This document shows, in pieces, positions 56,619 to 64,000 of a stretch of DNA of 64,000 nt. Under the pieces are notes generated by a model, which was not told the origin of the DNA, did no database searches, and worked only from the letters and a program-made list of their open reading frames with translations. Positions within the stretch are counted from its first letter, which is position 1. Each line of letters begins with the position of its first letter. The DNA comes from Arsukibacterium ikkense (GTDB lineage: Bacteria > Pseudomonadota > Gammaproteobacteria > Enterobacterales > Alteromonadaceae), in contig NZ_LAHO01000009.1 of NCBI RefSeq assembly GCF_000987775.1, positions 115,286-179,285 on the forward strand, read 5' to 3'. Both the position numbers and the translations under genes were made by a program.

Positions 56619-57071
56619 TTATTTGGTTGTTTGTAATGCTGCTACCGCTGCGTCCAGCGCATAGTGGTAACCCTTGGCACCTAAACCGCAGATCACGCCT
56701 TTGGCGATATCAGCTAAATAAGAGTGTCGCCGGAACGCTTCCCGGGCATGCACGTTGGATAAATGAATTTCTATAAACGGAATAGCTACTGCCAGCAAGG
56801 CGTCGCGAATGGCCACGCTGGTATGAGTGTAAGCACCCGGATTAATTAATATATAGTCTTGTTGCCCCAGGCTTTGCTGAATAGCAGCGATAAGTTCATG
56901 TTCAGCATTTGACTGAAAATGGCTCAGGCTGACATTCATTGTGCTGGCTGCACTTTCCAGCTCGCTGACAATATCGCTGAGACTGGCAGCGCCATACACG
57001 GCAGGCTCTCTGCTGCCCAGCATGTTCAGATTAGGACCATTTAATAATAAAATCCGGTAGTTTGCCGCCAT
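56619..57071 (-). CDS. aroQ: Type II 3-dehydroquinate dehydratase
   Basis: A 150-residue enzyme of the shikimate pathway. [19 protein letters not shown] holds the catalytic loop arginine and tyrosine, [16 protein letters not shown] and the histidine in [19 protein letters not shown] complete the site. The aroQ-accB-accC order is conserved in many gammaproteobacteria. Confidence 0.97.
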   Translation of the reverse strand: MAANYRILLLNGPNLNMLGSREPAVYGAASLSDIVSELESAASTMNVSLSHFQSNAEHELIAAIQQSLGQQDYILINPGAYTHTSVAIRDALLAVAIPFIEIHLSNVHAREAFRRHSYLADIAKGVICGLGAKGYHYALDAAVAALQTTK

Positions 57072-57342
57072 TTGTGCTGTATATCCGCTAAATGTAATGA
57101 ATAAGTTTTATCTTACGAGAGCCAGCTTAAAAATGCACCTGTTTGCTTAAATAGCCAACATTGTGGTGCCCTTTATCGCCAGATAAGCGCCTTATTATAG
57201 TGAAATCGTGACAAATGGCAGCAAAATACTGGTCTTATCAGCCAGAGTAAGCAAAAGGTTGGCAACGTTGAAAGAGAAAAATGCAGCAAAAGTGCGGGCC
57301 AGCCCTAGTGAAAGGGCAACGGACTGGCCCTGTTGCTGCAGG

Positions 57343-59133
57343 CTATAGTTGAGTGATAGCAGCCAGATGCTCGGCAAAGGGCGTGGCGGCCATAAAGCCG
57401 GTAACCCTGGAATTCGTCAGTTCCTCACCCTGCGGGCTGAAAAACAACAGCGTAGGCAAGCCCAGCACTTGATAGTGGTTCAGTAGCCGCTCATCAGCGC
57501 GGCTCATTTTAGTGACATCCACTTTAATCAGCCGCATCTTGCTGGTATGCGCCTGCACTTGTGCTGCCGGAAAGGTTAATTGCTCAAACTCTTTACAGGC
57601 AATACACCAGTCGGCGTATAAGTCGACCAGGGTGTATTGATTGGCGGCCCTGGCCAGTGTCAGTTGTTGTTCAAGCTCTGCCAAATCGGCGACCTCGATA
57701 AACTGGCCGGTTGGGCTTTGGGCACTGGCAGCTGCAGCAGCGGGCTGGCCCGGGCTGAAGTACTGCCAGTTAAACAGGATGGTAGTTAACAGCAATAACT
57801 GGCCAATTAGCAGCAGGCTGGCTTTGGCCGTGCTACCCGGCTGTTCAAACAGCAGCTTAAATAAGTAGCCCGTTACCAGCAGGCTTAACAGCGACGCCAG
57901 CAGCACAATTTGCCAGAATGGCAGAATGCGCTCCAGCAGAATAATTGGTACCAGCAGCAGCACAAAACCAAACGCCGTTTTCACTATGTTCATCCAGGCA
58001 CCAGCTTTGGGCAGCAGTTTGCCACCAGAGGTACCCAGTAAGATCAGCGGTATACCCATACCCAGGCTGAGAATATACAGGGTGAGTGCACCCAGCAGTA
58101 AATCACCGCTTTGTGCGACGTACAATAACGCGGCTGATAAGGGTGCCGTGGTGCAGGGTGAGGCTATCAGGCCGGATAAGGCGCCCATCACAAAAGCGCC
58201 TTTTAAGCTGCCGCCCTGCTGCTTATTGCTAACGTTCCTGATTTTTGCCTGCCAGCTTGACGGTAGCTGAAAATTAAAACTGCCAAACATCGCCAGTGCC
58301 AGCAGTACAAAAATAACAGCGGCAGTAATGAGTACCGCCGGGTGTTGCATCCAGGCCTGAAACTTCACCCCTAAGCTGGCTACTACCAGCCCCAGCAGCG
58401 AATACATAATGGCCATACCCTGCACATAGCTGAACGACAAACTAAAGGCACGGCGGGTACTGAGTTGTTTACCCTGGCCAACAATAATACTGCTTAAAAT
58501 GGGGTACATCGGAAACACACAGGGGGTAAAGGCCAGGCCCAGACCTAACAGAAAAAACACGCTCATATTCAGCCAGATAGAACCAGTGCTAAGCCGCTCA
58601 GCCAGGCCATACTGGCTGGAGGTAGGGCTAGCTGAAGCTGTTTCTGTTGTGGCAGCGGCTACCGACTTCCCTGGCATTGATATCGGAATTTCTTTGTTGA
58701 TTGGCGGGTAACATAAGCCCGCCTCAGCGCACCCCATATATTGAATGCGTAAAAACGCATCTTCGCTGATATCGGCCAGCGGAATTTTCAGAGTCAATTG
58801 ATGGAAATAGACATCAGTTACCCCAAAAAACTCATCTTCTATTTGCATGCTGGCCGGGTAGCTTGGATGAGAAAAACTGACCGCCACGCCGCCATACTTA
58901 AATTTGTCGCGGTACATATAGTAGCCGTCGGCAATGGTCCAGCTAACGATCAGTTCGTTGTCTACCTGGCGAAAGTCCATAACAAAGGCCTGGTCAACCG
59001 GCAAAAACTTGTCATCTGCCTGCAGCAGGCTATCCAGCACTGAGCGCTGCTGCGCCTGGCTGGGTGCTGCACTGAACGTTAACCCCAGCAATGAAAACCA
59101 CAGTACAAATGGCAGCAAAAACACTTTATACAT
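57343..59133 (-). CDS. dsbD: Thiol:disulfide interchange protein DsbD
   Basis: A 596-residue membrane reductant carrier. A signal peptide is followed by the periplasmic alpha domain with cysteines in YMGCAEAGLCYPP; the eight-helix beta domain has its pair in TPCVFPMYPILSS and ASPCTTAPLSA; the thioredoxin-like gamma domain has DWCIACKEFE. Electrons flow from cytoplasmic thioredoxin to DsbC and other periplasmic thiols. All three cysteine pairs are intact. About 270 bases without a gene separate it from aroQ. Confidence 0.96.
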   Translation of the reverse strand: MYKVFLLPFVLWFSLLGLTFSAAPSQAQQRSVLDSLLQADDKFLPVDQAFVMDFRQVDNELIVSWTIADGYYMYRDKFKYGGVAVSFSHPSYPASMQIEDEFFGVTDVYFHQLTLKIPLADISEDAFLRIQYMGCAEAGLCYPPINKEIPISMPGKSVAAATTETASASPTSSQYGLAERLSTGSIWLNMSVFFLLGLGLAFTPCVFPMYPILSSIIVGQGKQLSTRRAFSLSFSYVQGMAIMYSLLGLVVASLGVKFQAWMQHPAVLITAAVIFVLLALAMFGSFNFQLPSSWQAKIRNVSNKQQGGSLKGAFVMGALSGLIASPCTTAPLSAALLYVAQSGDLLLGALTLYILSLGMGIPLILLGTSGGKLLPKAGAWMNIVKTAFGFVLLLVPIILLERILPFWQIVLLASLLSLLVTGYLFKLLFEQPGSTAKASLLLIGQLLLLTTILFNWQYFSPGQPAAAAASAQSPTGQFIEVADLAELEQQLTLARAANQYTLVDLYADWCIACKEFEQLTFPAAQVQAHTSKMRLIKVDVTKMSRADERLLNHYQVLGLPTLLFFSPQGEELTNSRVTGFMAATPFAEHLAAITQL

Positions 59134-59360
59134 CAGTTAAACCTTCTTGTTGAAATGCTGAGCGCTGGCTAAAACCGGCATTATTTAATCAGCGTCACTA
59201 TACGTCAAAACAGGCTGCTTGGTCTTTTTGCTTGCGACAAAGTCCTGCTGCCAGTAGACCTGTTGTTGCCGGCAATTATTTCATTGCTTACTTAATTAAT
59301 GCTTAAGAAAGTCAGTTAATCGCTGCCAACATAGTCGGGTAATAAGAATTTTTTAGTTTG

Positions 59361-59392
59361 CCCCTTGGATTTTTTTCGCGGCCGCCCCATAT
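59361..59392 (+). promoter_or_regulatory. Heat-shock (sigma-32) promoter of groESL
   Basis: CCCCTTGGA (59361-59369) and CCCCATAT (59385-59392) match the sigma-32 elements CTTGAA and CCCCATNT, with 15 bases between CTTGGA and CCCCAT. It lies about 60 bases before groS. The remainder of the 59134-59452 gap shows no other feature to me; a CIRCE inverted repeat was looked for and not seen. Confidence 0.8.
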
Positions 59393-59452
59393 ACCGAACA
59401 CACATTTTAACACCCATGTTAAAACTCAAAAAACGCTTTAGGAGATTAGAGC

Positions 59453-59743
59453 ATGAATATTCGTCCATTACATGACCGTGTCATCATCAAACGCTTAGAA
59501 GCAGAAAGCAAGTCAGCGGGTGGCATCGTCTTAACTGGTGCTTCTGCCGAAAAATCAAGCCGTGGCGAAGTCGTTGCGGTTGGCAATGGTCGCATTTTAG
59601 ACAGCGGTGACGTTAAGCCGTTAGATGTAAAAGTTGGCGACAAAGTATTATTTGGTGCCTATGTAGAGCGCACTGAAAAAGTAGACGGTCAGGAGTTTGT
59701 GATCACTAAAGAAGACAACATCTTAGGTGTGATCCTCGATTAA
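59453..59743 (+). CDS. groS: Co-chaperonin GroES
   Basis: A 96-residue Gro[20 protein letters not shown] starts it, the mobile loop [15 protein letters not shown] binds GroEL, and [18 protein letters not shown] follows. It caps the GroEL ring. GGAG is upstream of the ATG; groL follows after 64 bases. Confidence 0.98.
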   Translation: MNIRPLHDRVIIKRLEAESKSAGGIVLTGASAEKSSRGEVVAVGNGRILDSGDVKPLDVKVGDKVLFGAYVERTEKVDGQEFVITKEDNILGVILD

Positions 59744-59780
59744 GTCGTGCGCTTTAGCCGCACGTTGACTCATCGTTTAA

Positions 59781-61445
<1,665 letters not shown>

Positions 61446-61458
61446 TCCCGCTCTGCTG

Positions 61459-61496
61459 AAAAAAAGCTCCCGGGTAACAGCGGGGGCTTTTTTTTT
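61459..61496 (+). terminator. Terminator after groL
   Basis: A stem AAAAGCTCCCG pairing with CGGGGGCTTTT (one G-U) around loop GGTAACAG, followed by a long T run. Confidence 0.88.
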
Positions 61497-61676
61497 GCTA
61501 CAACTTTATACACTTTACCCTGCCTATTAATACAAATTTGCACAGCCTGCCCGGCCGGTTATGCTCTATAGTATGACAGTAAGCTAAACTAAGTATCGTG
61601 ATCGTGGTCTAACAGCACAGCGTAGTTCGATAATGGTACAGTGCTAAAAGATCGGGCTAACAAGTGGGAGGTAGTA

Positions 61677-62228
61677 ATGAAAAAATTTCTGATAGCAACA
61701 ATTGCCCTGGTGTGGTCTGCTGCGGCATTTAGCACACCCACAGTGGGCGCCGAATTAGAAGTGAACTGGCAAGAGCCTGAGAAATTTACAGATATTCGGG
61801 CAGCGAATGACTCACGCAGTCGCTTTCAGGCGCGGGTAATGCGTAACTTTGAAAAGTTTTTTCAGGAAATTGCTAACGAGTTGCCAGAAGGCTACAGTTG
61901 GCAGGTTACTATTACCGATGTCGATCTGGCCGGAGAAGTCGATTTCTTTGCCACCAGTACGGGCCAGCCTATTCGGGTAATTAAAGAAATTCATTCCCCG
62001 GCTATCCGCTTTAATCATTTGCTGCGGGATCAATACGGCGAGGAAGTGGTCGGTGGTGAAGAACGGTTTCGGGATATGGGTTTTATGAGCCGGATGTCGC
62101 CACGCGGCAATACCCCGGAATTTGAATTTGAGCGGGTGATGCTGCAAGACTGGTTTAAAAAGCAGTTACAGCCCAAAATTACTGCGCATGCCTCACTACC
62201 GCCAAAAGTAAGCAATCCAGAACGCTAA
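61677..62228 (+). CDS. DUF3016 domain periplasmic protein
   Basis: A 183-residue exported protein starting at ATG 61677 behind GGGAGG. A signal peptide (MKKFLIATIALVWSAAAFS) is followed by LEVNWQEPEKFTDIRAAN and WQVTITDVDLAGEVDFF, typical of DUF3016 proteins in Alteromonadales. The function is unknown. It is alone, with its own terminator. Confidence 0.85.
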   Translation: MKKFLIATIALVWSAAAFSTPTVGAELEVNWQEPEKFTDIRAANDSRSRFQARVMRNFEKFFQEIANELPEGYSWQVTITDVDLAGEVDFFATSTGQPIRVIKEIHSPAIRFNHLLRDQYGEEVVGGEERFRDMGFMSRMSPRGNTPEFEFERVMLQDWFKKQLQPKITAHASLPPKVSNPER

Positions 62229-62246
62229 CACAGTGTTACCCCTGGC

Positions 62247-62274
62247 AAAAAGCCCTGCAAGTGCAGGGCTTTAT
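62247..62274 (+). terminator. Terminator after the DUF3016 gene
   Basis: A perfect stem AAGCCCTGCA / TGCAGGGCTT with a two-base nominal loop (in practice shorter stem, four-base loop), flanked by A and T bases. Confidence 0.8.
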
Positions 62275-62322
62275 AATATTGATGAATGCTGAAATAGTGG
62301 CAAGCTCAGCAGTTTATCGCTG

Positions 62323-62616
62323 CTATAAAAAACGGGCAATATTACGATAAATTTCCAGCGCTTGCTCACGGGTTAACTGCCCCGCCGAGGCGGCCAGGCC
62401 AATAGTGCTACTGACCCGCACGCTCTCTGAGCTCGGCTCTGCCGCCTGTTGGCGGGGCCTTGTAACATCGGGCGTGGCAGTAGCCGTTGCTGCGTCCAGG
62501 CTGCGTTGGCGCGAGTTGGTTTCGGCCAATAACGGCGCGGCTGCTGCAGCGCTGTTGCTAACATTGCTATTAGCGTTGCTACTGAAACTGTTAAAAGTAC
62601 CGGTGTTAACTAACAT
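62323..62616 (-). CDS. Hypothetical low-complexity protein
   Basis: A 97-residue protein rich in Ala, Ser, Asn and Arg, without signal peptide or membrane helix. The C-terminus (LTREQALEIYRNIARFL) is predicted helical. I do not recognise a family. Transcription and translation are plausible from the gene-sized frame and strand agreement with the next gene, but it could be non-functional. Confidence 0.5.
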   Translation of the reverse strand: MLVNTGTFNSFSSNANSNVSNSAAAAAPLLAETNSRQRSLDAATATATPDVTRPRQQAAEPSSESVRVSSTIGLAASAGQLTREQALEIYRNIARFL

Positions 62617-62703
62617 GGCCTGCTCACTACTCTAACTGGCGGTATTTCCCACCCTTAAGCATAGTAACGTTTGCCGATTTTGCCAGTTGTCGGCTATCAA
62701 GCG

Positions 62704-63012
62704 CTACTTACTTACTGCCTGGCGAAACTCTGCCAGTGTTTTATGTAGTAACTGCAACTGCTTTACTACCCGGGCCAGGGTAGCGGTATTAAATTGCTGG
62801 CTTTGCCGGATTGCTGCCACCTGCTCAGCCGCTTCGCTTAAATAGGGCATAAAGCGGTTACTGTTGACCTTAAAATCACTGCTGGCCGGGAAAATGCTTT
62901 GATGTTTGGCCTGGCCTTGTTGTTGCAGCTGCTCTAATACGGCATCGGCATCTAATGCTTTGCGATATAGCTCTTTCAGGTTTTCATCAAGTTGGTTAAG
63001 TAGGGTATCCAT
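62704..63012 (-). CDS. Hypothetical small helical protein
   Basis: A 102-residue protein with two helical, coiled-coil-like segments (LDENLKELYRKALDADAVL and ATLARVVKQLQLLHKTL) joined by SSDFKVNSNRFMPYLSEA. I do not recognise it with confidence; the pattern of a DNA- or partner-binding helical bundle is possible. It is upstream of the low-complexity gene on the same strand, with an 87-base gap. Confidence 0.6.
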   Translation of the reverse strand: MDTLLNQLDENLKELYRKALDADAVLEQLQQQGQAKHQSIFPASSDFKVNSNRFMPYLSEAAEQVAAIRQSQQFNTATLARVVKQLQLLHKTLAEFRQAVSK

Positions 63013-63183
63013 AACGGGCCTGCTAAAATGTGTATGGCGTTATTATGCCACAGTACAGTGGCTGGATCAGCAGCTGCTGTGCTCAATGAGGCCTGACGAA
63101 AAACAATTTTGGTCAGTGCGTTTCATTATTAATTGATTTGTTATATTATATCGTTTGTTTTTTATGCGCAGCGGGTTTATATC

Positions 63184-63594
63184 GTGTTAGCCAGAACAAG
63201 GGTGTTATTTGATAAAGTCGGTATTACCGTGACATCGCTTTGCGCGATCCACTGTATTTTGCTGCCGGTATTATTGCCACTACTACCGCTGCTGGGCCTA
63301 ACCATTAGCCACAATCATGCCTTTGAGCGGATTATGCTGCTGGTCACTATGGTACTTGGTTTTGTGGCGCTGTTTATTGGTTTTCATCGCTATCACCGCA
63401 AGCTTTACCCTTTTTACTCGTTGTTTTTAGGTGGTTTTATCTACTGGCAACGTGATGTATGGGGCCACGAATATGAGCATGCTGTGTTAATTGTCGGCGC
63501 TTCGCTGGTGGTGCTGGCGCATATTATGAATATGCGTTTGTGTAACCAATGCGACAGCTGCGATTCTGAACACCACGCCGACAAGCCCGCTTAA
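63184..63594 (+). CDS. MerC-like membrane protein
   Basis: A 136-residue protein with four membrane helices and cysteine pairs SLCAIHCILLP near the N-terminus and a tail with CNQCDSC and EHHAD. The layout is that of MerC-domain proteins (mercuric transporters and relatives). The start is put at GTG 63184; a TTG at 63133 is in frame. No merR, merT, merP or merA is near, so mercury transport is uncertain and another metal or none is possible. Confidence 0.75.
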   Translation: MLARTRVLFDKVGITVTSLCAIHCILLPVLLPLLPLLGLTISHNHAFERIMLLVTMVLGFVALFIGFHRYHRKLYPFYSLFLGGFIYWQRDVWGHEYEHAVLIVGASLVVLAHIMNMRLCNQCDSCDSEHHADKPA

Positions 63595-63607
63595 CCGGCG
63601 GGTTTTT
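63584..63607 (+). terminator. Candidate terminator overlapping the MerC-like stop
   Basis: CCCGC (63586) pairs with GCGGG (63598) across a 7-base loop that includes the stop codon; five T follow. Confidence 0.5.
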
Positions 63608-64000
63608 GCTTATTAGTCGCAGCCGGCCTGCTACGCGCCGGAAAATCACAACAAATCCCATCTACGACATAGTTTTTTCAGCGCCTGACACCATCCTGTG
63701 GGCACTTCTGCTAACTACCGGTAAACCTTAAACACAATGTCTGTATCTGCCTGCTGTTTTGGCCCTGCAAGTCAAGCCGGGTATAATAGACAGTCATAGC
63801 AGCCTGGCGGGTATAATAGACAGTCATAGCAGCCTGGCGGGTACAATAGACAGTCATAGCTGAGAAGAGATGAACAATCTACCAACTCAAAAGTGTTTAT
63901 GCAGGGGTTACTGCGTCAAAGATATAGCGGTAGGTGTTGCTAAATCGGAGTAGGATGGCAGCTGGTGTGTCTTTACGGCATTTTCAGGCATGACTCTACC
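63595..64000 (+). other. Gene-poor right end
   Basis: About 400 bases. It contains the MerC-like terminator, the tandem repeat, and a possible short frame at 63870-63953 (27 codons, MNNLPTQK.., with GAGAAGAG just before it). I cannot identify that frame; it could be a leader peptide, the remnant of a longer gene or chance. The remaining sequence may belong to a feature beyond the window. Confidence 0.4.
63779..63860 (+). repeat. 30-bp tandem repeat carrying TATAAT
   Basis: The unit GTATAATAGACAGTCATAGC plus AGCCTGGCGG occurs twice perfectly (63781-63810, 63811-63840), then as a 20-base third copy with one change (TACAAT, 63841-63860). The first two copies carry TATAAT. No spacer variation is seen, so it is not a CRISPR. 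Confidence 0.9.

Noticed and set aside
57195..57377. 60-codon minus-strand frame after dsbD
   Set aside because: It overlaps the end of dsbD in another frame, has no ribosome site or homology, and the region has no other sign of coding.
63779..63860. CRISPR-like array
   Set aside because: The repeats are directly adjacent with no unique spacers, and no cas gene is present.

Overview
The window reads as gammaproteobacterial chromosome, most like the Rheinheimera / Arsukibacterium / Alishewanella group of the Alteromonadales-Chromatiales border. The family assignment is inference from gene order (aroQ-accB-accC-prmA-dusB-fis-purH, queA-tgt-yajC-secD-secF, oxyR, groESL) and protein flavour; no rRNA or tRNA gene is present to confirm it. 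Coding density is high, and I see no CRISPR array, prophage or intact insertion sequence.

Region 1 (1-7.5 kb): a chemoreceptor cut by the left edge, a Tat-exported high-potential iron-sulfur protein, FolM, a membrane GGDEF-EAL protein, and an arsenate-detoxification operon arsR - glyceraldehyde-3-phosphate dehydrogenase - arsJ with a well-formed ArsR-type promoter/operator. Region 2 (7.6-34.6 kb) is the most distinctive part: a dense phosphate island. It holds a divergent PhoU-like gene, a PhoB-box-preceded chemoreceptor broken by a one-base frameshift, a first Pst transporter (pstS, then pstCAB as a second unit), a porin, phoB-phoR, ppk-ppx, a second complete Pst system with phoU (pstSCAB-phoU), and a DUF47-Pit low-affinity transporter pair. 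An ACR3 arsenite exporter, tag, an M20 amidohydrolase and an MDR oxidoreductase interrupt it. PhoB-box-like pairs of 7-bp repeats at 11-bp period can be read upstream of the chemoreceptor, pstS1, pstC1, the porin, phoB and ppk; weaker ones precede pst2 and DUF47-pit. The set suggests one starvation programme: find phosphate by taxis, admit it through the porin, import it by Pst or Pit, store it as polyphosphate, and expel the arsenate that enters with it.

Region 3 (34.6-53.6 kb) is mostly housekeeping: a secreted subtilase with two PPC domains, OxyR, queA-tgt, yajC-secDF, a rhodanese, SuhB, two tandem chromosomal TraT-like lipoproteins, GrpB, ferredoxin reductase, CsaA, SixA, a GGCT-like protein, and purH/fis/dusB. 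Region 4 (53.8-64 kb) carries prmA, accCB, aroQ, dsbD, groESL with a heat-shock-type promoter, a DUF3016 protein, two small unknown genes, a MerC-like membrane protein, and a gene-poor right end with a 30-bp tandem repeat containing TATAAT.

Best candidate for something new: the PhoU-like / Pho-box chemoreceptor / PstS block at 7.6-11.2 kb, which looks like a phosphate-starvation-controlled phosphotaxis module. The chemoreceptor is frameshifted in this sequence and the PhoU-like protein has lost metal-ligand positions.
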